Positions 49,187-58,386 are shown, counted from the stretch's first letter. The stretch: DNA of 59,938 nt from Lachnospiraceae bacterium UBA2864 (GCA_002350525.1 DEFA01000001.1:1-59938); one strand, 5' to 3'. Notes: generated from the letters alone by a model not told the origin. A program made the numbers and translations.

Positions 49187-50155
49187 ATGAAGATTAAGAT
49201 ATTGATAGTCGGACTTGCTACCACTGCATGCCTAATAGTGCATAGACCTATGCTTTGTGTGGTTATACTCGGAGCCGGCATGGCGGGAATGCTTATAGCG
49301 GATCTGCTGGAAAAAAGAAAAACAGAGAAGTATATAAAAGAACTTACGGATTATATCACGAAGGTTCAGGACTATGCCGCACTTCCCGAGATAAAGGAAA
49401 ATAAAGAAGGAAGCCTCGGAATACTCCAGAGCGAGATATATAAGGTGGTTACCATCTTGAGAGAAGAGTATTCTTCCGAGCATAGGCAGAAGAAATATAT
49501 GTCGGATATGATGTCGGATATATCACATCAGTTTAAGACTCCTCTTACCGCTATATCCCTTATGACGGAACTTCTGATGGAGCCGGGAGTTACGGAAGAG
49601 CAGAGGCTGGAATATGCTTCAAAGATAGATTCACAGATAAACAAGATGACTTGGCTTATCAGAAATCTGCTGACTCTCTCGCAGCTTGAGGCGGGAGTTC
49701 TGGAAATGAAAAAGGAATCCGTAAATCTCAGAGCCATGATGGATGAGATATCCGAATCACTGGGAGTTATGGCGGAAGTAGCGGAAGTAAGCCTTGAGTG
49801 TAATATACCTGAATCAATATCCGTCATGGGAGACAGACATTGGCTCAGGGAAGCGGTATCTAATATAGCGAAGAACTGTATAGAACATACGGGAGCGGGC
49901 GGATATGTAAAGATTACGGCTGCCCAGACCAATATATATACGACACTTACCATAGAAGATAACGGCAAGGGAATTGATAAGGAACATCTGCCGCACATTT
50001 TCGAAAGATTTTATAAGGCAGGAAATGCGTCCCCTAACAGTGTGGGAATCGGTCTTGCCATGGCAAAGCAGATCATAAACAATCATAACGGAAACATAGA
50101 AGTAATGAGTGAAGTAGGACAAGGGACAGAGTTCAAGATTACGTTATATCATTGA
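49187..50155 (+). CDS. intramembrane-sensing histidine kinase (BceS-like)
   Basis: This 322-aa kinase has two adjacent helices at the N-terminus (about 3-18 and 22-40) with almost no extracellular loop, then a coiled linker, HisKA with His114 in DISHQFKTPLTAISLM and an HATPase domain (AVSNIAKNCIEHT, IEDNGKGIDKEHLPHIF, SVGIGLAMAKQIINNH). Kinases of this kind sense through the partner ABC permease rather than a ligand domain, as BceS does with BceAB. The ATG at 49187 is preferred to the GTG at 49172, which directly abuts the CCGGA. Confidence 0.92.
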   Translation: MKIKILIVGLATTACLIVHRPMLCVVILGAGMAGMLIADLLEKRKTEKYIKELTDYITKVQDYAALPEIKENKEGSLGILQSEIYKVVTILREEYSSEHRQKKYMSDMMSDISHQFKTPLTAISLMTELLMEPGVTEEQRLEYASKIDSQINKMTWLIRNLLTLSQLEAGVLEMKKESVNLRAMMDEISESLGVMAEVAEVSLECNIPESISVMGDRHWLREAVSNIAKNCIEHTGAGGYVKITAAQTNIYTTLTIEDNGKGIDKEHLPHIFERFYKAGNASPNSVGIGLAMAKQIINNHNGNIEVMSEVGQGTEFKITLYH

Positions 50156-50160
50156 TGAGA

Positions 50161-50199
50161 ATTATGTAAACTAATAACAGGTTTGTGAATTATGTAAAC
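50161..50199 (-). repeat. two inverted-orientation GTTTACATAAT motifs
   Basis: ATTATGTAAAC, the complement of GTTTACATAAT, occurs exactly at 50161-50171 and 50189-50199, 28 bp apart, between the kinase stop and the next regulator gene. Confidence 0.8.
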
Positions 50200-50217
50200 C
50201 GTTAAAAAGGGGATAAA

Positions 50218-50958
50218 ATGAGAAGGGTTCTTGTAGTTGAAGATGACAGTGAGATAAGAAAGCTTTTGAGGGATTATCTTACTGACTATGAATATGATGT
50301 GACGGAGGCAAAAGAGGGGAATCAGGCGTCTATGCTGATAGCTTCGGAGTGCTTTGATGTGATACTCATGGATATGATGCTTCCTTTCAGATCCGGAGAT
50401 GTGCTGATAAGAGAGCTCCGCGGCAGGAAGGATGATCTTAAGGCAGCAAGAACGCCGGTTATCGTTATATCCGCAAAGTCCGGTTCGGAAACGAGGATAG
50501 AGACCATCAGGATAGGAGCGGATGACTATATCATAAAGCCTTTTAATCTGGATGAGGTTCTGGTAAGGATAGAAGCGGTTCTCCGAAGAAGTGCGGACGG
50601 AGCATATACCGACGGCGCAGACGCGGGAGACGGGGCTGTCAGGGAAGTTCTGTCATACGGAGAGCTTAAGTACAGCGAGGCAGATAATGCAGTCAGTTTT
50701 AAGGGAAATCCGATCAAGCTTACAGCGAAAGAGATGCTGCTTCTCGCCGTAATGATGAAGAATCCGCAGAAAACTTTTTCCAAGGCGAATCTCTATGAAT
50801 CCGTATGGAACGATACATACATTTATGAGGATAATACTATCAATGTCCATATGAGTAATCTTCGTTCGAAACTTAAGAAAGAAACGGGGCAGGATTATAT
50901 AGAGACTGTCTGGGGAATTGGATATAAACTGAAACAGGATGGTACACATACAGACTGA
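50218..50958 (+). CDS. OmpR-family response regulator
   Basis: This 246-aa regulator has a receiver (1-120: VVEDDSE, Asp52 in ILMDMMLPFRSGD, ISAKSGS, Lys in YIIKPFNL) and a winged-helix domain (about 150-243: LTAKEMLLLAVMMKNPQKTFSK, DNTINVHMSNLRSKL, ETVWGIGYKLK). The start is supported by AAAAAGGGG (50204-50212). It is paired with the small kinase 14 bases downstream. It belongs to a type common in Lachnospiraceae beside CPBP-protease or ABC genes. Confidence 0.94.
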   Translation: MRRVLVVEDDSEIRKLLRDYLTDYEYDVTEAKEGNQASMLIASECFDVILMDMMLPFRSGDVLIRELRGRKDDLKAARTPVIVISAKSGSETRIETIRIGADDYIIKPFNLDEVLVRIEAVLRRSADGAYTDGADAGDGAVREVLSYGELKYSEADNAVSFKGNPIKLTAKEMLLLAVMMKNPQKTFSKANLYESVWNDTYIYEDNTINVHMSNLRSKLKKETGQDYIETVWGIGYKLKQDGTHTD

Positions 50959-50971
50959 CAGGTGAGAGATT

Positions 50972-51868
50972 ATGATGTATACATTGATCATAGGCGGCCT
51001 CACAGCTTTGATAATCGTGCTTCTTATATGGATCATAATAATAAAGAGAAATATATATGAAGCGGCTGAAGAGTTGGCTAAAACCCGGGACGAAGAATAT
51101 AACAGGCATGTCCGGGTAACGCTTACGGATAAAAGTGTAGAGAAGCTGGCGGCTGAGATAAATAAGAATATAGATTATCAGAAGAGTCTGAAACTTGAGA
51201 CAGAACAGTCGAGGCAGAGCATAAAGCAGTCTGTATCGGATATAGCCCACGACCTGAGGACACCGCTTACTGTCATTAAGGGTAATCTTCAGATGCTCGA
51301 GAAGGAAGAGCTGTCTCCGAAGGCAAGAGAGAATCTCAGGATCAGCGAGCAGAAAGCGGATACACTCAAGGAGATGGTTGATGAATTCTTTGAAATGTCG
51401 GTACTTGAGAGTGACTCAAGTTCGGTGATTCTCGAGAAGATCGATATAGTCGGATTCTTAGCTGAGTTTGTTATAGAGAACGAAACGCTTATAAGAGAGA
51501 AGGGGCTTACTCCGGAGATCAACTTTCCGGAGAGATCAATATATGTCAAGGCAGACAGAAAAATGCTCGGCAGAGTATTCAGTAATCTTATGACTAATAT
51601 ACTGAAGTATGCCGAAGAAAGCTTCTTTCTTACTGTAGAAGGTGCTGATGAGGGATGCAGTATACTTTTGGGAAATAAGGTCAGAGATCCGGAGGCGATA
51701 GATGTGGAGCGTATCTTCGATAGAACTTATAGGGCTGATAAGGCAAGAAGTGTAGGCGGAGCCGGACTCGGTCTGTATATTGCTAAGCTCCTGGTTGAAA
51801 AGCAGAAGGGAACTATAGATGCGAGACCGGATGGGGATAATCTGGTATTCTGTGTTAAGTTGACATAA
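50972..51868 (+). CDS. small histidine kinase without sensor domain
   Basis: This 298-aa kinase has only one N-terminal helix (about 4-25), a linker, HisKA with His93 in DIAHDLRTPLTVIKGN and a compact HATPase domain (NLMTNILKYAEES, GAGLGLYIAKLLVEKQKG). With no extracellular domain it must take its signal from a partner protein or from the membrane. Candidates are the unknown membrane protein at 52024 or the CPBP protein at 53255, both immediately downstream. The first two codons are both ATG, so the exact start is uncertain by one residue. Confidence 0.92.
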   Translation: MMYTLIIGGLTALIIVLLIWIIIIKRNIYEAAEELAKTRDEEYNRHVRVTLTDKSVEKLAAEINKNIDYQKSLKLETEQSRQSIKQSVSDIAHDLRTPLTVIKGNLQMLEKEELSPKARENLRISEQKADTLKEMVDEFFEMSVLESDSSSVILEKIDIVGFLAEFVIENETLIREKGLTPEINFPERSIYVKADRKMLGRVFSNLMTNILKYAEESFFLTVEGADEGCSILLGNKVRDPEAIDVERIFDRTYRADKARSVGGAGLGLYIAKLLVEKQKGTIDARPDGDNLVFCVKLT

Positions 51869-52023
51869 TGTGAAGGAGTGGTGCTGAGATAACGGGATTG
51901 AAAGCACGTTCATAATTGAAGATAGAATTCAGGGCGTTCACGATTGTCGGCTCAAACAGAGAATTTTGGCTTGAAGAAATCAGGTTGTGTAAGGTTGAAA
52001 GATTATATTGAGGGGGATATAAG

Positions 52024-53187
52024 ATGAACTATGAAGCACTCAACAATATAATAAAATCAGAATATAAACTGATACTTATCGCAGGTCTTGTGTTTCTGGG
52101 ATTACTCCTTTTGGCGACTCTCAATGCTGCTATACCTGATAAGAATGAGGGGTTCGGAAGCTGGAGATTTGCTATAGCTATTATAATGATTCCCGCAATG
52201 TATATTGTTCTTGGCGGAGGCATCATACTTTTCTGTGTGGCTAATCCGATCCGTATAATTGTGCAGCATTTTAAGCTGATACAAGAAGTTGAACCGTCAG
52301 GTAAGATGGCAGAGTATATAATTCTTATTCTTCTGCCGCTTCTTTCGGTACTCATAATCGTCCTGTTCGGAAAGAAGATTGCGAAGCTTTACAGATATCT
52401 GGTTTATAAAGATGGGAAGGATGCATATCCGGCAGATCCCGAAAGATTTATTACACCGGGAAAATTTGTGGAGGAGCTGCGTCAGAGAGGCTTGTATTTT
52501 GACGTAGAGAATGAAGCACTTCTTGACAAGCTCAATTCCCCATACCGGGAAGATATAGAAAAGCACGGAAAATCGGAATATTACGAGAAAGCCTCAATTA
52601 AGAGACTGGCTTTAGAAGAAGAAATCCGGAAAGGAGTAGATAATGAGAGCCTCAATGACAGAAACTCATACATATGTACTCCGGATGAAGATGTAATAGC
52701 ACCGGGATATTATTATAATTCCGTACTTATACTTCCAAAGGGAGAAGACAGGCTTCGATATGCACCTGTCGGAAGATATGTATATCAAGAGAATCTGAGG
52801 GATATACCCAATCCGTATAAAGATGATTATTATATCGAATGCAAGATATTCTGCATAGACTCGAAGATATATGCACTGATCGGTTTGGGAGTAAGTAAGA
52901 TCATACACGAGGCGGTAAAAGGGTATAGAAAGCCTTTCTATATAATTCTTGCGGAAGAGGATCATTTAACGACATATTTTAAGGGGAAGTATTATCCATA
53001 CGGCTCGATATCACATGAGTATCATGAGATGGTGATATATCCAAATGTCTTAGGTGGTTTAAAAAGTGATAGATACCCTGTCAGAAAAGTAGACAGAGTT
53101 GATCTGGATGCCATAAACAGATACTGCCAAGAACTGCAGGAAGGAATACTTAAGGATTCGATAGAAGAATATTTAAGACGGATTTAA
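52024..53187 (+). CDS. membrane protein of unknown function (387 aa)
   Basis: I do not recognise this family. Three helices lie at about 16-36, 50-78 and 97-117, followed by a basic KKIAKLYRYLVYK and a cytosolic domain of about 260 residues. That domain is rich in Tyr, Asp and Pro (for example APGYYYNSVLILPKGEDRLRY, APVGRYVYQENLRDIPNPYK) and ends in a helix. No known catalytic motif is visible. It sits between a kinase without a sensor and a CPBP protein, with AGGGGG before its start, so it may supply a signal input or be the output of this two-component cluster. Confidence 0.8.
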   Translation: MNYEALNNIIKSEYKLILIAGLVFLGLLLLATLNAAIPDKNEGFGSWRFAIAIIMIPAMYIVLGGGIILFCVANPIRIIVQHFKLIQEVEPSGKMAEYIILILLPLLSVLIIVLFGKKIAKLYRYLVYKDGKDAYPADPERFITPGKFVEELRQRGLYFDVENEALLDKLNSPYREDIEKHGKSEYYEKASIKRLALEEEIRKGVDNESLNDRNSYICTPDEDVIAPGYYYNSVLILPKGEDRLRYAPVGRYVYQENLRDIPNPYKDDYYIECKIFCIDSKIYALIGLGVSKIIHEAVKGYRKPFYIILAEEDHLTTYFKGKYYPYGSISHEYHEMVIYPNVLGGLKSDRYPVRKVDRVDLDAINRYCQELQEGILKDSIEEYLRRI

Positions 53188-53254
53188 GATGACATTTTAC
53201 CTCTTGAAAGATTTGAGTGATAGGATTAACTCAAAAATCGAGAGAGGATATGTC

Positions 53255-54010
53255 ATGAAAAAACACTATGCGATCCTATGGATAATGTTTGCAGCATTTA
53301 TATTTATCAGATGTACGATGAAGATACCGTATTGGTTAGTTCTGTCTGTGATGGCTGCAGTACTCTCGGTGATCCTTCTGAAAGAAAGTAAACTGCCTTC
53401 AAAGAGATATATTGCATTATCTATTATATTATCGGTGATCTCCGCAGTGGCATATCTGGGATATCAGAGAAATCCGTGGATTCTCATATATGGACTGAGA
53501 GCCGGAATACCGACTCTTATAACTGCACTCGCCGTATTTTCCGTGATGGAGAGAACCGGCGGTTATTCATTTATATATAATAAGTGTAAACATCCGGTCT
53601 TATGGTTCTTTGTATCATCGGTGGGAGTCGGAACGGTTCTGGCTGTTATTAATCTGATGCTTCCGGGCGAAAAGGGAGAAGCGGGATTCTCCTTATGGAA
53701 ACTGCTTCTGGCTCTGAATCCCGGTATATATGAAGAAATGTCATTAAGAGCGATATATATGGCTTACTGCGTGAAGTTTTTACGTAAAGAAAGCGAGAGC
53801 AGAATGAGCTTTTTCGCGATATTTACGATGTACTTTATGATGTTTATACCGCACGCTGCGGTTCATGGATTCGGTTTTTATGAAACTATTACAGTCGGTA
53901 TTCTTTTCGGACTTCCATTTGCTGTTATGCAGAGAAGAACGGGAATTGCTAGTGCTATGATCGCACATTGGCTGGTAGATGCCGTGAGATTTATCGTGAA
54001 CGGCATATAG
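53255..54010 (+). CDS. CPBP-family intramembrane protease-like protein
   Basis: This 251-aa protein has about seven to eight helices. The CPBP (Abi/Rce1-like) motifs are visible: a Glu-Glu-x3-Arg motif in YEEMSLRAIYM, a His in MFIPHAAVHGF and a last His in MIAHWLVDAVRF. Such proteins cleave prenylated or other membrane peptides and often confer bacteriocin immunity or process peptide pheromones. AGAGAGG (53241-53247) supports 53255 as start rather than 53189. It abuts the next two-component regulator (12 bases), so co-transcription is likely. Confidence 0.85.
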   Translation: MKKHYAILWIMFAAFIFIRCTMKIPYWLVLSVMAAVLSVILLKESKLPSKRYIALSIILSVISAVAYLGYQRNPWILIYGLRAGIPTLITALAVFSVMERTGGYSFIYNKCKHPVLWFFVSSVGVGTVLAVINLMLPGEKGEAGFSLWKLLLALNPGIYEEMSLRAIYMAYCVKFLRKESESRMSFFAIFTMYFMMFIPHAAVHGFGFYETITVGILFGLPFAVMQRRTGIASAMIAHWLVDAVRFIVNGI

Positions 54011-54022
54011 AGGAGTATGGAT

Positions 54023-54688
54023 TTGAAGATTCTTATAGCAGAAGATGAAAAAGATTTAAGAATGCTTTTGAACGATCAGCTGACAAGTGCCGGATATACG
54101 GTAATACAGGCTGAAGACGGCAGGCAGGCACTTAGTGCATTTGAAAATGAGAAGCCCGATATGGCTATACTTGATATCATGATGCCGATAATGGATGGAC
54201 TGTCGGTCTTATCAAAGATAAGAGAGACATCCGAGATGCCGGTTATCATTCTTACCGCAAGAGGAGAAGAGATCGATAAAGTAAGCGGACTGAGGCTCGG
54301 AGCGGATGATTATCTGGTTAAACCCTGGAGTATGAATGAACTGCTTGCCCGTATTGAAGTTCAGAAGAGACATCTTAAAACAAATGAGGACAGGGACAGT
54401 GTTATCGTATCCGGAAATCTTAAGATGGACTTTGTGAACGGAGTTATCCAAAAGAACGGAGAGCTCGTAAATCTGAAGTCCAAAGAATACTTCATACTTA
54501 AGTATTTTGCGGAGAATAAGGGCAGGATAGTTACAAAGAGACAGATATACGAAGCTGTATGGAATGATGAGTATGTGTATGATGATAATACGATAATGGT
54601 GCAGATATCGCATCTTCGTTCCAAGATAGATGATGAATCGGAAACTCATATAGAGACACTTATCGGGATAGGGTATAGGTTTACATAA
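54023..54688 (+). CDS. OmpR-family response regulator (TTG start)
   Basis: This 221-aa regulator has a receiver (about 1-115: ILIAEDEKD, Asp51 in AILDIMMPIMDG, LTARGEE, Lys in YLVKPWSM) and a winged-helix domain (about 125-220: LKSKEYFILKYFAENKGRIVTK, DNTIMVQISHLRSKI, ETLIGIGYRF). The ribosome site AGAGGAG (54009-54015) leaves one base before the ATG at 54017 but seven before the in-frame TTG at 54023, which gives the usual start K-I-L-I-A-E-D. I take TTG as the start. Its stop codon lies inside a GTTTACATAAT motif. Confidence 0.9.
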   Translation: MKILIAEDEKDLRMLLNDQLTSAGYTVIQAEDGRQALSAFENEKPDMAILDIMMPIMDGLSVLSKIRETSEMPVIILTARGEEIDKVSGLRLGADDYLVKPWSMNELLARIEVQKRHLKTNEDRDSVIVSGNLKMDFVNGVIQKNGELVNLKSKEYFILKYFAENKGRIVTKRQIYEAVWNDEYVYDDNTIMVQISHLRSKIDDESETHIETLIGIGYRFT

Positions 54689-54702
54689 TTTCGGAGACTG
54701 AT

Positions 54703-56154
54703 ATGAATAACAGATATAAAGTAAAAAGTACCCGTATTTATATGCGGCGCAGATTTATTAAGGTTATTCTGGCAACTTTCGGATTTGTGCTTATACCTTT
54801 TTTTATTATTGCCATTCTTGAGGCAGGCTATCGGAGGAATAATATCCCCGGACCGGGCGCGGCCGAAAGACTTACTGATTCATATACCGATATAGATGTT
54901 TCCGACTATGTAGATGCAGGCGGAAGTGCTATGGTTGTGGACGAAGATCTTAATGTGATAAATCTTGGCGGTCCCGCAATATGTGATAAAAGCTCCTTTG
55001 ACATGGAAGAGTGGACTGCATTTTTGCATGACACGGGAAAAGCATCTAAGAATAAATATGATGTGGCCTACCATGATGGTGAACATGGTTACTGGCTCGT
55101 TCTGTCAAAACCGCAGGCGGTTACATTTTCATTGTCCATCCTTATTAATCCGAAGGCCCCGAATTTCGGTGCGAACATCGGTGTATTCCTTGGGGCATTT
55201 TCCTTATATTTTATCATTCTTGCCGTATTTATTTTAGTCTATTCAAAGAATGCCGCTATGAAGATTACAAAATCAATAGAAGATATCTCGGAAAACGCAA
55301 AGAATCTCGAAAGAGGGGAATATGATATAGAGGTATCGGAGGGAGAGACGCTCGAGCTGGATATGCTCAGCACATCTATGAGACATCTGGGTGAGGAATT
55401 AAAAGAGAAAAGTACAATTCAAAAAAATGAAGAGGAGAAGAGAATGCTTCTCATCTCCGAAATATCACATGATCTGAAAAACCCTCTTGCCGGTGTACAG
55501 GGATATAGTGAAATGCTTTTAAGCGGAAATGTGGAGGAGAGTAAGAAACAGGATTATCTCAGGATGATCTATGATAATTCTGTACGCTCCAATAATATAC
55601 TTCAGTCGCTTTTTACTTATTCGAAGCTGGGAAGCGCAGGCTACGAGATGAGTATGAAACTTACGGATGTTTCGGAATATACGAGACAGATCATAGCTGA
55701 ATATATACCGAAACTTGAGGAAGCGGGATTTAAATACAGCTTCAGCATTCCGGAAGAGGAAATCTATATTCCGATGAACAGAGATCTGTTCAGGAGAATA
55801 TATGATAATCTCATCGAAAACTCCGTAAAATATAACGTTAAGGGAACCGAAATAAGAATAGAGATAAGGACTTCGGAGAATACAGGTGAAACAGATAATA
55901 CAGATAACATTTCTTGTCGCAGACTGTATATAAATGTCTCCGATAACGGAATAGGAATCCCTGAAGATTATATAGACAGTATCTTTATGCCTTTTTACAG
56001 GGTGGAAGGTAAGACAGGAAGGGCAGGCAGCGGCGGAAGCGGCCTGGGTCTTGCTATAGTCGAGAAGATAGTGCGGCTTCACGGAGGTACGATAGCCTAT
56101 ATTCCGGGTGAAAAGAACGGATGTAAATTCAGTATGGAATTTTCGCTGAATTAA
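54703..56154 (+). CDS. sensor histidine kinase (HAMP-HisKA-HATPase)
   Basis: This 483-aa kinase has TM1 at about 21-43, an extracellular domain of about 115 residues, TM2 at about 160-182, HAMP (about 183-240), HisKA with His256 in EISHDLKNPLAGVQGY and an HATPase domain (YDNLIENSVKYN, VSDNGIGIPEDYIDSIF, GSGGSGLGLAIVEKIV). It partners the regulator at 54023. It is the last gene before the AT-rich island, and the base composition changes sharply after its stop. Confidence 0.93.
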   Translation: MNNRYKVKSTRIYMRRRFIKVILATFGFVLIPFFIIAILEAGYRRNNIPGPGAAERLTDSYTDIDVSDYVDAGGSAMVVDEDLNVINLGGPAICDKSSFDMEEWTAFLHDTGKASKNKYDVAYHDGEHGYWLVLSKPQAVTFSLSILINPKAPNFGANIGVFLGAFSLYFIILAVFILVYSKNAAMKITKSIEDISENAKNLERGEYDIEVSEGETLELDMLSTSMRHLGEELKEKSTIQKNEEEKRMLLISEISHDLKNPLAGVQGYSEMLLSGNVEESKKQDYLRMIYDNSVRSNNILQSLFTYSKLGSAGYEMSMKLTDVSEYTRQIIAEYIPKLEEAGFKYSFSIPEEEIYIPMNRDLFRRIYDNLIENSVKYNVKGTEIRIEIRTSENTGETDNTDNISCRRLYINVSDNGIGIPEDYIDSIFMPFYRVEGKTGRAGSGGSGLGLAIVEKIVRLHGGTIAYIPGEKNGCKFSMEFSLN

Positions 56155-56321
56155 AGCTATTTCCATATATCTTGAATGATAAAAGTGAGGGGTATGTACA
56201 TATTGTAATTTTTGTAGGTTGAAATTTTTATATATGTGAGTTTTCTGAGAATGAGATTTAATAAAATAGATGAGATGAATTAGTATAGTTATTCCATTCG
56301 TTTTGAATATATATAATCCAA

Positions 56322-56349
56322 TTGAATAAATAACTAATTATGTTAGAAT
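56322..56349 (+). promoter_or_regulatory. putative promoter of the nuclease gene
   Basis: TTGAAT (56322-56327), a 16-bp spacer and TAGAAT (56344-56349), 57 bases before the start codon, within about 250 bases of AT-rich sequence (56155-56405) that holds no other gene I can support. Confidence 0.45.
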
Positions 56350-56405
56350 GAGTATATAATTGTGACTTACTAAAGGAATGCATAGATGTTTATTGGAGAT
56401 TATAT

Positions 56406-58184
56406 ATGGAAAAAGTGAGTATTGATCCCAAGAAATATGTTGTATTTGATGTTGAAACGAATGGCCTTAAATCTAAAGAAGATGACCTTATGTCAATATC
56501 ATTTTTTAAGCCTGATGATGGGAAAACCTATAATCGATTTTTACCTCTTGAATTATCTTGCGTAGTAAAAACGACAAAATACAACGGTATTACAGAGGAA
56601 ATGTTAAAAGATAAACTTCCATTAACACAAGAAGAGTTTGATGAAGTAATTAAAGAATTCGAACTTGATAAAAGAACAATACTAACATTTTCGGGAAGGA
56701 ACTTTGATGAAGTATTTTTAAGAGAATACTTACATAGAAAGAAAATTTTGGGCTTTGATAGGTTAAAATTCAAAAATTTAAAAAAACAGATTATAACTTC
56801 TCGTTATTCAGGAGGAGAGGCATCAAAAGATAATTTGTGTAAAATGTTTAATATTCCTAAAGTTAGTAAAATTCATACAGGGATTAACGATTGTATTTTA
56901 GAGTGGGAACTGTTTAAGAAATTGGGAGAATCATATTATCTTGTAATGGAGGGAATATATAAGTACGATGTGTTCAAGTTAAATCCTGATTATATTATAC
57001 CTGTAAGTTATTTACAAAAGTATCCCAATCTATCAAAGTTATTAAAAGATAGACAATATGTGGTATGTGAATCAAATGAAATATATAATCTTGAAATAGA
57101 TGCACATGATTTAGATAAATTTCAAACCAATATAAGTGGAATGACCATTGAGCATTTAATTTATTCGATGCTTAATGTTCAGAAACAGGATTCAAAGCCA
57201 TTCTTAACAGAGAATAAGCAAAAATTAGAATGGATTGGTGAAATCCCTGATACTTTAGGAACGATTTTTATGGATTTTAATTCTGATGGTACAGTTACTG
57301 CTATTGGAGAAGAAAATAAAACAATAGAGAAAGAAATTAACAAAGTTAATAATCATTTAAAGGAGCGAATAGTACCTTTAATAGAATATATTAAAAATGA
57401 CATTTTTAATATGAAGCCAATAATGTCGCAGGAACTTGTTATAGATAGGGAACAAAACATATTGGCTCTTTGTGATCTATCATCCGAAGATACAGTATTA
57501 GAAATAAAGACAAATAATAAGAGAACGGATGAGTATAAAGAGCAAATTTTTTATGAATCAAATGGGAGAAAGTGCTATCATTTGAGTATGGAGTGGAAAT
57601 ATGTTGATGGTATTGTTGAAAGAATAATTTTCCATGTTTTTAATGTTAATGTAGGAATTGGTAATGCACCAGAAAGATGGACAGATGAGTCACGAAAAAG
57701 GACATGGGAAAAAACGTCTGAAAGATTACAAGCGAGGATAAAATCAAAAAAAATCAAGATAATAGATTTCGTAGGATCTACTTCACCGATTATCGTAGAG
57801 TGTTTGAAATGTGGAAATATATGGAAAACTAGTTATAGTACAATAACAGCGAGTAGCTTTAAATGTAGAGATTGTCATAAAAGGAGAAAGGCTGAAATAG
57901 ATAGGAAAAGAAGAAGTGAAAAAAAGAAAAACAGTGAGTATATAACAAAACCACATAAATCTTTTAATTCAGATGAAAGGTTAAAAAAAATGGAGAAAAA
58001 TCTTAATGAAAAAGTTCTTGATATTAGCGGAGGAACAATAGAAGTTTCAAATTATATAGGTGCGAAATATAATGTTACGGCGACGTGCAAGAAATGTATG
58101 TACTCTTGGCAAATACGACCAGATCATTTAATAGATCGTTGTTATTGCCGAAAATGTAAGAATAAGGACAGTTCATATCAATAG
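56406..58184 (+). CDS. composite nuclease: DEDDh exonuclease + PD-(D/E)XK-like region + two zinc ribbons
   Basis: I recognise parts of this 592-aa protein, not the whole. Residues 1-180 form a DEDDh 3'-5' exonuclease: Asp15 and Glu17 in VFDVETNG, NGITEEML at 60-67, Asp101 in GRNFDEVF, and His157/Asp162 in HTGIND. Residues about 340-400 resemble a PD-(D/E)XK nuclease core: Asp357, Glu366-Ile-Lys368 in VLEIKT and EQIFYE at 379-384. Two zinc-ribbon-like clusters follow (C466, C469, C487, C490 and C561, C564, C581, C584) around a basic stretch (491-510). It stands alone in AT-rich DNA (about one-third GC against 40% or more around it), suggesting transfer. A defence or mobile-element role is inference. 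Confidence 0.7.
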   Translation: MEKVSIDPKKYVVFDVETNGLKSKEDDLMSISFFKPDDGKTYNRFLPLELSCVVKTTKYNGITEEMLKDKLPLTQEEFDEVIKEFELDKRTILTFSGRNFDEVFLREYLHRKKILGFDRLKFKNLKKQIITSRYSGGEASKDNLCKMFNIPKVSKIHTGINDCILEWELFKKLGESYYLVMEGIYKYDVFKLNPDYIIPVSYLQKYPNLSKLLKDRQYVVCESNEIYNLEIDAHDLDKFQTNISGMTIEHLIYSMLNVQKQDSKPFLTENKQKLEWIGEIPDTLGTIFMDFNSDGTVTAIGEENKTIEKEINKVNNHLKERIVPLIEYIKNDIFNMKPIMSQELVIDREQNILALCDLSSEDTVLEIKTNNKRTDEYKEQIFYESNGRKCYHLSMEWKYVDGIVERIIFHVFNVNVGIGNAPERWTDESRKRTWEKTSERLQARIKSKKIKIIDFVGSTSPIIVECLKCGNIWKTSYSTITASSFKCRDCHKRRKAEIDRKRRSEKKKNSEYITKPHKSFNSDERLKKMEKNLNEKVLDISGGTIEVSNYIGAKYNVTATCKKCMYSWQIRPDHLIDRCYCRKCKNKDSSYQ

Positions 58185-58386
58185 CGAAGCCAATTAAGAT
58201 TTCATGTAATCATTGCTGTTAAGATAGTACCTGATTTCTTTTTTTATATACTGGTATTTTCAAAAGTATTATTTTGTGTGATTACGCAACACTAGTGATA
58301 AGTATAATATGATTTAGGTATTATTTATTTGCGCATAGACGAAATCTTTATGAGATATATGAAAATAATCGCGTTTATCAGACATA

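Noticed and set aside
50161..50199. The paired ATTATGTAAAC sequences as a CRISPR-like or phage attachment repeat
   Set aside because: There are only two 11-bp copies here, the motif recurs singly elsewhere, and no cas or integrase gene is present.
58185..58386. Small gene or RNA in the AT-rich gap after the nuclease
   Set aside because: No frame of useful length with a ribosome site and no clear structure apart from the terminator at 58387.
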